NCBI GenBank assembly: GCA_051453625.1
Contig: JBOZIK010000001.1
Coordinates: 294,395,184-294,459,183 of the forward strand
DNA length: 64,000 nt
Direction: 5' to 3'
Source of the DNA: Welwitschia mirabilis
Taxonomy: Eukaryota > Gnetophyta > Gnetopsida > Welwitschiales
This document shows, one piece after another, positions 23,810-34,735 of this stretch; within the stretch, counting starts at the first letter, position 1, and every line of letters begins with the position of its first letter. A program made the translations under genes and the position numbers. The notes under the pieces were generated by a model. The model saw only the letters and a program-made list of their open reading frames with translations, was not told the origin of the DNA and did not search any database.

Positions 23810-24990
23810 ATCATTTGATTTGTGACTCCATTGGTTACATATATAATACTTTCCAGTTGTCGATTTTACATAAGGGTTTGTGACTTTCTAGGCCTGCACA
23901 TCCTTCTCCATTGCATCTGTCATGGTTTGCTTCCCTATGTCCTTCGCCTCCTAGTTCTTGCTACTGTTGCCATAATAATCATCACACCCTACTGCTTCTT
24001 ATGACCTTTTTGGCTTTCAATTGCACTGATAGAGCTGAAATTTTCAAAGCCCCTTCTAATCTTCTTTTGCTACATCATCTTTGTCTTCATTACCATATTC
24101 TTGGCCTCAGACAACATCTTCAACATCTACACCCCAATTTTATCTCTAATATAGGGTTTCAAACCATCAATATACCTGACTACCTATTGCCCCTCCGTTT
24201 CTGCCAGATTGTTCTGCTCAGCTAGTCTCATGAAATCTGTAGTATGCTCATGGACTAAACGGTTGTCTTGCTAGCAATGCTGGTACTACTGGAATAGGGT
24301 CTGTCCATAGTTAAGTGGTAAGAATTCTTGAATCAACAATCTTCTCATTCGAGGTTAGGTATGAATTAGGTCCCTTCCTTCATGCTTTCTACTTCTCTAC
24401 AATCTATCCCCCCATATCGAAGTGCCTCCCTTCAATCAGTAAGCAACCAATTTAACTCGCTTTTCAATAGGGGTCTCCATATAGTCAAAGAACCTGTCAA
24501 CGTAAGTAAGTCAATCTAAGAACTCCTATATTCCCAAGCCCTCATTAAAGTAAGGAATATCAACTTTTAACTTAAAATTATTACCTTCTTAATCTTCATT
24601 TTTCTTATATTGATTACATCACTGTCTTCCACCATATTGAAAATCTTGTTCTTCCTCAAGCTCATCATCTTCTTCTTCAGAACTATCATCATTGATGAAA
24701 TTCTGCCTGCGGACAAGAATAGACTTGTAGAGAGGATTACCATGAGTAGTGTCAACTCCTAACCTTCTATTGTTAATCCGGTTCTGGTTCACATTAACAC
24801 TGAGAGCATCTAACTCATCTGCAATCCCATCAAATCTTTCCTTGAAGTGACAAAATCTATGATCATTTTCTTGCTCCAAGCATCCTAGTAAACATTGCTC
24901 CAATCGTTGTAATGCTTCATCCCTAAGGATCAGAGCTCTAGCCTCTTGAGCATTGTCATGGAGACCACCATTATTATCGTTGGTTGTCAT
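23810..24990 (-). pseudogene. gag: Gypsy gag with intact N-terminal ORF
   Basis: The frame starts with an ATG at 24990, 3 bases after the primer site. The first 123 codons are open (24619-24990): a region rich in Asn/Asp/Glu and Leu (RDEALQRLEQCLLGCLEQEN) then an acidic SSEEEDDELEEEQDF linker. Capsid follows in other frames from about 24570: KVDIPYFNEGLGI, EFLD-LTYVDRFFDYME, PIEKRVKLVAY-LKGG, FLPLNYGQTLF and VRYIDGLKPYIRDKIGV. A decayed zinc knuckle (YYICNQWSHKSNDV, two Cys lost) lies near 23850-23810. This is the usual gypsy gag order. The short spacing and good context support 24990 as the start. Confidence 0.85.
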
Positions 24991-24992
24991 TA

Positions 24993-25005
24993 GGCTCTAG
25001 TACCA
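24993..25005 (-). promoter_or_regulatory. Primer-binding site of gypsy element
   Basis: On the minus strand it reads TGGTACTAGAGCC, 2 bases from the LTR end. It differs from the Met-tRNA form TGGTATCAGAGCC at two adjacent positions (TC to CT). Confidence 0.85.
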
Positions 25006-25007
25006 CC

Positions 25008-25220
25008 TGATGTAGTGTGAATAGCATTTAAAGAAACCCTTAAAAGGGAGAAAGAACTCTGTATAACTTTTATGTCAAAACTTCTTGCTTAAAATAGTAC
25101 ATAAGCCACTTATTTATAGGACATAAGTCCTTTCAACAGAAATCCCTAAACATTGTATGATTAAAGAAAACATAAAGAAATAACNNNNNNNNNNNNNNNN
25201 NNNNNNNNNNNNNNNNNNNN

Positions 25221-25269
<49 letters not shown>

Positions 25270-25375
25270 TAAATAGCAAAAATAGAAAAATAAAACTATG
25301 GGGTTTACATCATTCCACCCCCCTTAACTAGGCTTAACCCCATTCATGAAGTCACTAGCAATACGTTCCACATCA
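25008..25375 (-). repeat. 5' LTR of gypsy element
   Basis: On the + strand it runs TGATGTAGTG ... CCACATCA. It holds a 36-N gap (25185-25220) followed by about 46 bases of TA dinucleotide repeat (25221-25266). It matches 20039-20242 at both ends. TTATTTATAGGAC near 25110 is a minus-strand TATA-like site. Confidence 0.9.
25221..25266. repeat. (TA)n microsatellite inside an LTR
   Basis: An almost pure TA run bordered on the left by a 36-N gap, which probably exists because of the repeat. Confidence 0.95.
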
Positions 25376-26840
25376 GGAACTTTGTTTTAGGTAGAGAGAG
25401 TATCATTCGAAAGTTGTTAAAGAGGATTAATTTTAATTTTTAGAAAATTTTGAAAGATTTTATGGTGATGTTGCTTCAGTCAATTATTGTTTAAGTTTGA
25501 GGAAGGCAAGCAACATGCGCAGAGGGCAGTGAATTCGAATATCAATTTTGTAGAAACAAAGATATTCCTCCCTTATCCCAACTCTATAGAGATATTTTAT
25601 TCTTTGTATGTATTTGGAGATATGACACTTCATTTTAAAAGGATTTGTGTTTAAGGCACAGGCATGAGATAATAGAGGTGTACTTTTCTTATTTATCATT
25701 GAGATTGAGATAGTTCCTTATCATTGTCATTTTAAGCTTCTATTTGTATGGTTTTGATGTTTCTTGTAAAGCTTTATATTTTATGTAAATATTTACTTTT
25801 ATTAGGCGAAATAAAATCTCAACATACTCCATTTTTCTTTGTCCTTCTCATGCTACGCAGATGTTTCATGGCTTTGTTTTCTTGTTTTTATATTATTAAC
25901 CCTATTTTCCTAATGTCCGTATCTCTGTTTACGTCTGTGAAATTAAACGTAGCATTTTATAATTATTATTATTTTTATTTACTTTTTGAAGTCTTTTCTT
26001 ATGATTTATGTTTTATTTTATCTGTTTGTCTAAGGTGTTAGACCCCAAACAAAATAATAACTCTTAATATTAAAAAATAATCAATTGTTTACAAAAGGAG
26101 TGACATGTTCATTAAGTGTGCAATTAGAATATTAACTGTTAGATGATATCCCATTGAAAAGCTAAAAGGAAGATAGTCATTGTGGGAATCTCAATAAAAA
26201 ATCACTCTACAATGAAGTTTCTAAGTGACATGAAGAATTAGAGGACGGAGGCAACTCCAAGCAAGTTGCAAAAAATGCTAAAGCCGAGGAGTATCACTGT
26301 ACAAAACTTCTATAAGGCATGGCTAAAAACCTTATGAGAATTTATCACCCTAGAGCTAAGAATCCCTTACAAAGGGAAGGTCAAAGAAGCCATTGGCAAA
26401 AGACTCATCTCTATTGCGGAGGGAACATCTTAGATCATGAACACCCAAATGAGAGGGAAAAACTCCAATTAGTAATCTTTAGTGAATCAAGTATTAAAAA
26501 AATTGCTTAATGTTTAAATGTGCAAGAGAGTTTCAAATACTTTGGATTTGCTACTTCCATATTTACATGTTGTGGTTAGGCCAAATGACATTATTCGCAC
26601 TAAGAACTACAAAAGCATGCTTAAGTGTGAAGGATAGAATTGGATGGTTGTTAGTCTAAGAAAATTCAGTTGAATCACAATTTGAGCTTTGTGTATCTAA
26701 AAGTTTATCAAAGTATTCAGGTAACTATAGAAAGGTGGATATTTTTGAAGCATTAACACTATAGAGATGTTAACATTCCAAGTAGCTAATCCAACAATTG
26801 TACAACTGAAGAGAAAAAATTGAGGTGATGCTAATAAGAA
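25376..26840 (+). repeat. Duplicated block, copy A, right part
   Basis: Aligns throughout with 28200-29715 in the same orientation. Shared words include GAACTTTGTTT, ATAACTCTTAATATTAAA, GAAGATAGTCATTGTGGGAA, CTAAAAACCTTATGAGAA and ACTACAAAAGCATGCTTA. Differences are mainly C-to-T/G-to-A in this copy plus small indels. No long frame is shared by both copies, so this part does not look coding. Function and origin not recognised. Confidence 0.8.
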
Positions 26841-27339
26841 AGGTCCAAATGGATGTTCCAACCTCAAAAGAGGAATTTAAGGTGGGGAAAAACAAAAGAC
26901 AAGAAGGAAAAATGCAACCCTCAAGAAGAAGTTGGTAGGAATGCAATTTACATTCTTAACTTTGTTAACTTTTTCTTCAATTGGATGTATTTTACTCGTG
27001 AATTGAAGGCACACTTAGTGCAAGCTTGAACAACTTTGGTAGGAGCCATGGATAGAAGTTAGACATTTGCTAGCTAGCTCCTAGATAGACAAGGAACATT
27101 GATGCCTTGTCATTTGGCCCAACAAACTCTTGGCTAATTTAATATGGTTTTGCATGAACATCATTAGATTCTTTATTCCTATAGAATTTATCTTCATGCT
27201 AGAAGATGTTTTACGTCCCCGATGTGAGTTTTGATGGTGTGATTGATTTAGATAGTGTTGAAAAAGTTCATGCATGGCCAATAACATAGAGTGTAATGTT
27301 TATAATGTTTATGGATTAATATTATTTGTTATTCATCCA
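26841..27339. other. Spacer between the two block copies, no gene seen
   Basis: Mixed-composition DNA with no recognised family. A 68-codon minus-strand frame (27081-27287) is rich in His/Ser/Met and matches nothing I know. Confidence 0.4.
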
Positions 27340-27588
27340 TGCTGTTGCCAAATATCAAGAAAATTGCTTATCTTACAGTCATTTCTACCCACACGGCTAA
27401 ACCCTTTCTTTTGTGTTGTATCCTTTACGTTTCTTGCGTTGGCTGCAGTGAAAACTGCCTTTGCATGTCACTTGGGGCCTTCATCTCATGCCTAGAGTGC
27501 TTTGGGCTCTGAACTAGTGGTCGCCTTAACACGAAAAAAGGTCCGAAAGGACGTTCCAGGCACTTGGACGGACAGAAATCCGCTGAAA

Positions 27589-28194
27589 CATGGCCGAAAT
27601 CTCTAAAATGCTAAACATGTTTGCTAAGCAACGATCCAGTATCTCAAACGCGCGCCGTGTGGGGAGAAGCTGCAAGCAACGCGGAGTTCGTAACGTTCTC
27701 TGAAGCTCCGATGGCGGGAAAGCTTGGAGAAGTCCTTGAGCGAAGAGATCGCAACTTCATGAAGCATTCAAATGAAGAAACATCAAGATCTGTGAGCTTT
27801 GCGAAGCATTAGAACAAAGAAATACCAAGTTCTTGGAAGAAACAAATATCCTTACAGTTAAACTTCAAACGGATAAAGCATCATGGAGATCTTTGAGGGT
27901 TTTCAGGCCTACTGCAAGGAACAAATACCAGAATCTTTGAAGCAGTTGAAGAATGGAGACGAAATTCTGCTACTTCAACAACTACAACGTCGATCAACCG
28001 CGACCCTTCTGCAGGAACTGGTTCCGGGGGCAACATACGCAACATCCCCGTGGGAAAGCAAGCACTTTCAAGGCGCTTCCAGAACCTTGGAACTCCATGA
28101 GGGAAATGCTCTGATCAGCAACCAATCCTTCNNNNNNNNNNGTCTTCCTCTTCTGCTTAGCCATGGATTGCGTGCATTGAATTCAAAGCAGTAA
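27589..28194 (+). pseudogene. Unidentified coding-like segment in copy B
   Basis: I do not recognise this protein. A plausible reading starts at ATG 27589 (MAEISKMLNMFAKQRSSISN), moves to another frame (PMAGKLGEVLERRDRNFMKH, within 27621-27812), then to a third (CEALEQRNTKFLEETNIL, near 27805-27860), and returns to the first (27883-28194: SLKQLKNGDEILLLQQLQRR ... HFQGASRTLELHEGNALIS). The Leu/Glu/Lys spacing of the middle parts suggests a coiled coil. Three frame changes in 600 bases argue for a pseudogene or for small introns; GCAGTAAGCC at the end (28190) could be a splice donor. A 10-N gap lies at 28132-28141. The related minus-strand reading at 19320-19547 keeps HFQSASRTMELHEE. It could be a captured gene piece or part of an unknown element. 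Confidence 0.45.
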
Positions 28195-28583
28195 GCCATG
28201 GGAACTTTGTTTCACCCGGACAGAGTATCAGTCAGAAGTTAATTAGAGAGGATTAGCAGAAGATTTTCAGGAAATTTTGGAAGAGTTTAAGGTGTTGTTG
28301 CCTCCGTCAATCATTGTTCGAGTCTGAGGAAGAAAGGCAGCATGCGCCAAGTGCACAGTGAATCCGACTATTGATTTTGCAGAAACGAAGGTATTCCTTC
28401 CCTGTCATGATTCGTCCTCTGCTCTATCTTTTTTCAATTCCATAACAATAATGTGCTGTGCATTATATGTTTGACACATTTTGTCATTGTGATTATGATC
28501 ATCTCTTTGTCTCCCTTTCTTATTTATTATCTCGGTTTGGATAGTTCCTTATTATTTAAATCTTTCATTTGTATGGTTTTGTC

Positions 28584-28687
28584 TTGTTTCTCAGAAAGCT
28601 TTATGTCTGGTGTAAATATTTACTTCTATTTTGTTTTGTTTCTCAGAAAGCTTTATCTCTGGTGTGAATATTTACTTCTATTTGGAG
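28584..28687. repeat. 52-bp tandem duplication
   Basis: TTGTTTCTCAGAAAGCTTTA... is present twice, starting at 28584 and 28636. Copy A has one version (near 25758-25800), so this arose after the block was duplicated. Confidence 0.85.
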
Positions 28688-29759
28688 GAAAAATCTTGAG
28701 ATACTATATTTTTGTTCTATGTTCTTCTATGCTACCAAAATGTTTTGTGGCTTCGTTGGGAGTCCTTTCCTATGTTTATAGTATTAGTATTTCTCTTATG
28801 TCTCATTTTGACATTAAATCTAGCATTTTATAATCATATTTCTTTTCATTTACCCTTTCAAATTCTTTTCTTATGGTTTTTGTTTCTTTTACATATTTGT
28901 GGGGGATGTTTGACCTAAACAAAATGATAACTCTTAATATTAAAGAATAATCAATGATTTACAAAAGGAGTGAAGTGCTCATTAAGTACACATTAGATGC
29001 TAGATGATATCACATTGAAAAGCTAAAGGAAGATAGTCATTGTGGGAATTTCCATGAAAAACCACTATACAATTAAGTTGCCAAGTGGCAAGACGAATAA
29101 GTGGACAGAGACAAAACTCCAAGCACATCATAAATAATGTTGAAGCTAATGCATCCCAAGGTACAAAGCTTTTGTAATGCATAACTAAAAACCTTATGAG
29201 AATGTGCTTCACTAGATCCGAGAATTGCTTACCTAGGGAAAGTCAAAAAAGCAATTAATAAATGAATCATATATGTTATAGAGGGATCATCTTGGATCAT
29301 GAATACCCAAATGAGAGTGCCAAACTCTAATTAGTAATCTTTGGTAAATCAAGTATCGAAAAAATTTCTTAACCTTTTGAAGTGTAAGAAAGTTTCAAAC
29401 AGTTTGGATTTGCTTCTTTCATATGTACGTATAGTGGTTGACACCGAATAAGTGATTAAAATTAGGCCAAGTAGCATTGTTCACAATGATAACTACAAAA
29501 GCATGCTTACTTGTGGAAGGTAGAACTCAGTGGTTGTTAATTCAAGAAACATCAACAAAGTCACTATTTGAGCTTTGAATTTCTTAAAATTATCAAGATG
29601 TTTAAATAACTATACAAAGGTAGATTTCCTTGAAGTAATAACACCATAGAAATGCTAACATTTCAACCCTGTGATCTAATGATTGTACAATTGAGAGCAA
29701 AATTTTAGGTCATGTTAAGCTTATGCACATGTTGCAAAATTATAAGTGCTCGATAGCTC

Positions 29760-31310
29760 AAGGTTCATTACTCATAGGAATCCACTGAGTGTGTGTGAGA
29801 ACCTTGATTTTATTAAAGTTCTAATAATTGCTAACAAAACACCAAGTCTTTTCCGAATATGCTTAATGATAGTAGAACCTGAAATGTATACACCTTTAGA
29901 AAAAATAACCCTAGTTTAAAAGTGAATATCTCTTCAAAATAACTATCTCTTGGTTTTTCCATTTAGGTGTGTTTAGGGGGAAAAAAGAACTCTCCATGGA
30001 TCTATAGTAGTACAACGCCTAACCATATATTTAGCATAAAGGGCTAAAACTTCCTTATAAAAATTAATCAAAATCCCTATCCTCTTTGTTAGAGATGCAG
30101 ATGTTCCTAGCAACATGACAAAACCTTTTCTAGAATCATCGCCTCTCCAAGAGGAAAAAAATTCTAATTTGTTGATTAATACAATGAAAGATACATTTAC
30201 AAAGAGCCCAACAAGAAGAATAATAAAAATGTGTAGCATGAATAATATGATTATACACAATAAATTTGTCATTTATTTAAAGCCTTTTTTCCTTCTAGTT
30301 GTAGAGCATTTTTTAATAATATTAATTGTAAAGTCTCAAAGCTACTTCAACGTACTAGCAAAGAAAAATGAATGACAGAAAATTTGAAGACCTCATTCTT
30401 ATTAAGAAATATTTAAGATCTAGAGAAAATACAATCCTAAAAGTACTTTATAGCAAAAAATAAATGATTTTAAAGAATTAAGTTGTGATCTTGAAAGTTT
30501 AAAATATTGATCAACCTAATGAAAAGACATTGTACATTAACATTGTGATTTTTTATCATAAAAGGAATCATCCATAAAATGCATATTTAATAAAGGTGGT
30601 GTATTTAGATCAATCAAAATACATTTTAATAGATATTCTTATCATCTTCATAACGTACATAACATAATAATTCAGTAGTAAGAATGAAGAGGTAGGGTGA
30701 AAGAGGACAACCTTGGCTAGCCAAGCTTTAACATATAATAACTCTTTGTGATTTCATTAGTGGATACCACCTATGCATTAGCATTAGCAACTATTGTTTC
30801 AAGTATTCTACTAAATTTATCTCCATAATTGTATATATAAAGGCATGTTTGTATGAAATTCTATTGCATTAGGCCTTAGCATAATCAAGATTTAAAGATG
30901 CAATGTATTGATTAGAATTTATATCCCACAACCTACCTTTTCAAGCTACAACATCATTATCCAAAATGTACCTTTTTGACCTCATTAATTAAGGAATGAT
31001 AATCTTTAATCTTTGAGCAAACCACTTAGCTAGGATTATTTAATGCACTTTGTTTAAAGAGTTATTGACCACGAATTACTAATTTAAAACAAATCAACAT
31101 CTTTAAGAAGACGTTTAAGTATACATGATTAATTTATTTTCCAAGAAATCAATGACTAATGGCTTCCTTAAAGATGTGCAAAGGTTCAATATGAATAAGG
31201 TTCCAGTGGTTCTTAGTGACTTCAAGAAGGATACCATCAAAACTAAGAGCTTTATCATGAGCCATGTTAAACACCACATCTTTAAAATTTACATAAGATA
31301 TACCTAGTCA
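29760..31310 (-). pseudogene. LINE (L1-type) reverse transcriptase relic
   Basis: Read on the minus strand from 31310 downward: MAHDKALSFDGILLEVTKNHW (the M/L-x-x-x-K-A-P-G-x-D-G block), then SLINEVKKVHFG, YNYGDKFSRILETIVANANA, STNEITKSYY and a PRLSSFTLPL block (usual G-C-P-L-S-P). Near 30650 YEDD may mark the Y/F-A-D-D site. The C-terminal region is best preserved in an open 99-codon stretch (29973-30272): SSWRGDDSRKGFVMLLGTS, IGILINFYKEVLALYAKYMV and PWRVLFSP, typical of plant L1 ORF2 after RT. It has no LTR and uses target-primed reverse transcription. Many stops. A poly(A) tail or target-site duplication was not found. Confidence 0.8.
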
Positions 31311-32660
31311 AGGATATAATGATGATGCTTAAAAATAATTTTTGATAAATGATCAAAAGTATTAAGAAAGTCTCTATGAAGATACTCCTTCAAGCAAAGG
31401 TTTATCAAAAATAAATTTAAAGGAAAATCATTAATTGAAATAGGATCAAAGGTAACAATTTCATGAAGTTATAAAATCTCAAGGGTGCAGACATTGGTTT
31501 TGCCCTTTAAGAATTTGAAAAATTCCTTGTAAGATTGTCATTCAAATTTTAGCCATGAAATATAACTCTTTTTAAGAGCTGTTTTTGCATTATCTATATT
31601 TCACTTATGCTTTAGGAGGTAAATGTAAGATAGTTATTCCTAAATATTACGATCATAAGGATTAAATTCAAGGGTAGCATATTAATGTTGAATTTATTAA
31701 TAAATCCTCTCTACATTCTTTGTTTACCCCTTTGCAAATTATTGCCATACCAGTAAGCATAGTTCCTCATATGGTGTATAGAATACAATTACCAAAATCA
31801 ATCTAACTAATATTTCCTAGTGGTCTACTTTTATTGTCTTGTAATAATTTAAAATAATTTTTTCAAATTGATCAAGAAAAAGAGAATCATGCATGTGATA
31901 AAGATCGTAAGGATTGGTTGGAGCCTAAGAACAAAAATTCAAATTATATAGAAAAGTGATTTGAAAGGGTGGGATCATTTTTAACTTTCACATCTATATC
32001 ATAATACCAAAAATAAGGATTACAAAATAAAAATGATCAATCCTTAATAATATTCAATTATTAAATTTAATAAGGTTGAAGTAAGTATATGAAACATTTC
32101 ATCTATCATGAAAAGTAATGATATCTAAAAAATAAAATTGCCCTTTGAATTTAAAGTAAATAAACTTTTCATAACTTAAAAACCATATATGAATCCCATT
32201 GATTTTATTAAAATAATTTTCTACATTAGTAAGCTTACTATCAAATAGGCATAAAACCTAAGGTAAGTTCACAAGAAGATAACTCGAAAGAATAATACTA
32301 TTTGGAGGAAAATTAGGAGTATAAATATTATAAATATTTTAAAAGAAACATAAGAGCTTTGAAAATAGCCTAGACAACACTTTCAAAAGTATTAGTACTA
32401 TAAGAAATATTTTTATTGAAAAAAATTAATAATAAGTATGATACCTTCTTAACCATAAACATCGTGAGTAAAGAACACTAAACAATTATGAAGAATGCTT
32501 TAACTAGCAGTTATTATATCAAAATCATAAGTTTTAATTTATCTGATAAAAATAAAAGTAATTAACAATCACTAAGTGCAAAGAAAGGCATTGGCTATTT
32601 GTGTTTAGAGTTTATCGATGACATCCTAGACATTCCATAAGAGAATTAACATTGAGATAT
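31311..32660 (-). pseudogene. Probable LINE ORF2 N-terminal (endonuclease) remains
   Basis: This lies upstream of the RT on the same strand. Near 32650-32620 the minus strand reads MLILLWNVxDVIDKL, which resembles the start of a plant L1 endonuclease (I-L-S-W-N-V-R-G-L), and further down VYGxEGIILII resembles a G-G-I-x-x-x-W block. The rest cannot be aligned by eye. Distance from the RT fits a shortened ORF2. Confidence 0.35.
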
Positions 32661-33830
32661 AGGGGAGGAAGCCTCTATTTTATGACTATAATTGATAACT
32701 TTTGGAGGAATTTTTTTCATATCCTAACTAAGCAATAAGAACTGATTCTAAGTAAAATAAAGGCATTACAAATGCAAATGAATAATAGCCTCTAGCTTAG
32801 TAAAAAAAATAAGGTAAAGATTATGTTAACTCTAGGTTGCTGGAATGTTTTCTTTTCCTCTCTATATAATTTAAAAACCCTAAGCATAAAGAGAAAGATC
32901 CTTGGAACATTTGAAATATATGTCTTTGTACTCTTAAATATAAAAGATTGCACATTTGATGAATCCATTTTAATCATTTGCAAAGGCATATCCTTTTAAA
33001 TATGTTAGAATAAGAAATAAGTGTTAATGAGAGGAGTGTTGAAGGAAATATTTCATGACAGTTTTGAAGCCTATGATCTTCATCATAATAGAAATCAAAC
33101 TACTTTAAAAGTTTGTAACATAAAAATTATTGGACTTTATCCTTTCCACCTTCATGCAAGAGAATAGCATGCTCATAAGAATGTAAATCCACTTTTACGG
33201 AATAACAAGTTTTATAAAACCTACTCATGAAATTTAAGGTTTCTAATTTTATAATCAATTCAAATAAAGAAATAATATCCTTTTTAATTTTATGAAAAAA
33301 ATGAAAAATTTATAATTTTAATAAAGCAAGAAATCTTTTTCTGTTCTAGGGATGTGAGAATCAAATCATTAGTTAATTTATAAATAATCAATACTACATA
33401 AAGATGATTAAATATGTTGATGGTACGAACTTTAAAAATTATCTTTGAATTTACAATTTCAACAAATACAAAGAAATTTTAAAAATATTAAGCATTGAAA
33501 TCAGTAAGGCCTAGATGTCCTTAAAAAGAATTCTACTGATTAAGATAACTTGTAGATCTAGGAAAATATTCTAGTATTTGAAAAAAGACATATCATGTCA
33601 AAATATCTTAGGAAAGTGATTAATACAAATTACAAGATGACACAAAATTAGGTGTGATAATTAAATCATCATATGAATTAATTCCCTTAAAATCAAGTGG
33701 CATCATCATAAACAAGGCTTACTCAGGAGTTGAATTAATAGTAGGTAAGAGTCTATAGTGATCAAAACCTTTACAACCTCTAGCTATTTGTGACATAAAT
33801 AAATATTATTATTTATAAATGCTATTTTAT
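32661..33830. other. AT-rich DNA, no gene seen
   Basis: It may include LINE ORF1 or its leader, since it lies 5' of the LINE ORF2, but nothing could be recognised. Confidence 0.4.
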
Positions 33831-33833
<3 letters not shown>

Positions 33834-33904
<71 letters not shown>

Positions 33905-34010
33905 TCACTCNNNNNNNNNNNNNNNNNNNNNNNNNNNNNNNNNNNNNNNNNNNNNNNNNNNNNNNNNNNNNNNNNNNNNNNNNNNNNNNNNNNNNNNNNN
34001 NNNNNNNNNN

Positions 34011-34083
<73 letters not shown>
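33834..34083. repeat. Compound (CT)n-(CA)n microsatellite with 100-N gap
   Basis: A pure CT run from 33834 to 33894 passes into CA/CACT repeats, then 100 N (33911-34010), then a pure AC run to 34083. The gap was probably left because short reads cannot cross the repeat, so its true length is unknown. The frames found here are repeat translations (SLSLSL, HTHTHT), not genes. Confidence 0.97.
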
Positions 34084-34084
<1 letters not shown>

Positions 34085-34264
34085 TCGCACATAAAAATCT
34101 ATATGGAAACATAAGAAAATGAATTAAAAAAGTTACCAAAATTGTGGTCTCATAAATATAAGGCATGGAACAAAACGTTCATTAACTACATGTCTTCACA
34201 CAAGAAGTAAATTAAATAAAAAGTCACACAAATATTAGACATCAGTAAAATAATAAAAGTCTTA

Positions 34265-34390
34265 CAGGGATGTCAAACTTCAAAGATTTAGTGATTATAC
34301 CTACTCCTTAGAAGTGTAATCATCATGATTAGTGAAATAACTAATTTAAACACTCAGGGCCTTAAAGTATGTTAAGACAGGTATTTAAAA
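34265..34390 (+). repeat. Dispersed ~130-bp repeat R, copy 1
   Basis: It has the R pattern: ATGTCAAAC ... TTAGTGATTATACCTACTCC...AAGTGTAATCATCATGATTAG...AGGGCCTTAAAGTATGTTAA. Three more copies lie at 34597, 36188 and 43982, all in the same orientation. Non-coding. Family not recognised. Confidence 0.65.
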
Positions 34391-34596
34391 TTTATAAAAT
34401 TATAAACTTTTAAATGGAGGATGAACATCTCATCATTTGAATACTAGTCCATTAGCATAAATGACCAAGTATGAAAATGTATACTAAGCATTAAAATAAT
34501 TATTTTATAAAAGTAATATCTATAATTTGGGAGAATACTAGTAAATAATTCTTCACATGTTAATGGAAATAAAAATTTAAGAATAAATATTATTAG

Positions 34597-34735
34597 TAAG
34601 GGTTTGATATCAAACTGAAAACTTGTAGTAATCATACCTTCTCTCAAAAGTACAACCACCATAATCATCCAAAAGAATGATTTAAATGCACCTACGATTT
34701 GATAATGATTTGTGTAGGGCATTCAAAGTTTTAGG
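34597..34735 (+). repeat. Dispersed repeat R, copy 2
   Basis: Reads ATATCAAACTGAAAACTTGT, AGTAATCATACCTTCTC, AAAGTACAACCACCATAATC and GAATGATTTAAATGCACC, then TGTGTAGGGCATTCAAAG. It lies 332 bp from copy 1. Confidence 0.7.

Larger units (their letters stand above)
20039..25375 (-). mobile_element. Complete but dead Ty3/gypsy retrotransposon
   Basis: A minus-strand element with all landmarks: 5' LTR (25008-25375), primer site (24993-25005), gag, zinc knuckle, protease, RT, RNase H, integrase, polypurine tract (20243-20256) and 3' LTR (20039-20242). Flanking 5-mers are AGAAC (20034-20038) and GGAAC (25376-25380), a target-site duplication with one G-to-A change. It split copy A of the duplicated block exactly at a GGAAC that is uninterrupted in copy B (28200-28204). 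Domain order RT-RNase H-integrase is gypsy. It has fewer stops than the other gypsy relics here, so it is probably younger. Confidence 0.9.
27340..29715 (+). repeat. Duplicated block, copy B (uninterrupted)
   Basis: The reference copy. 27340-28195 corresponds to the partly inverted 19220-20038, and 28200-29715 to 25376-26840. It shows the pre-insertion state of copy A: no gypsy element and no inversion. 27480-27690 has no clear partner in copy A. The left part (27400-28400) keeps many CG dinucleotides, the right part is AT-rich like its surroundings. Confidence 0.75.

Noticed and set aside
23822-24225. Two overlapping + strand frames of 60 and 104 codons
   Set aside because: Antisense shadows of the gag/zinc-knuckle region of the minus-strand gypsy element.
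33784-34166. Several open frames with Ser-Leu, His-Thr, Cys-Val or Arg-Glu repeats
   Set aside because: Translations of the CT/CA microsatellite and of N; no gene.
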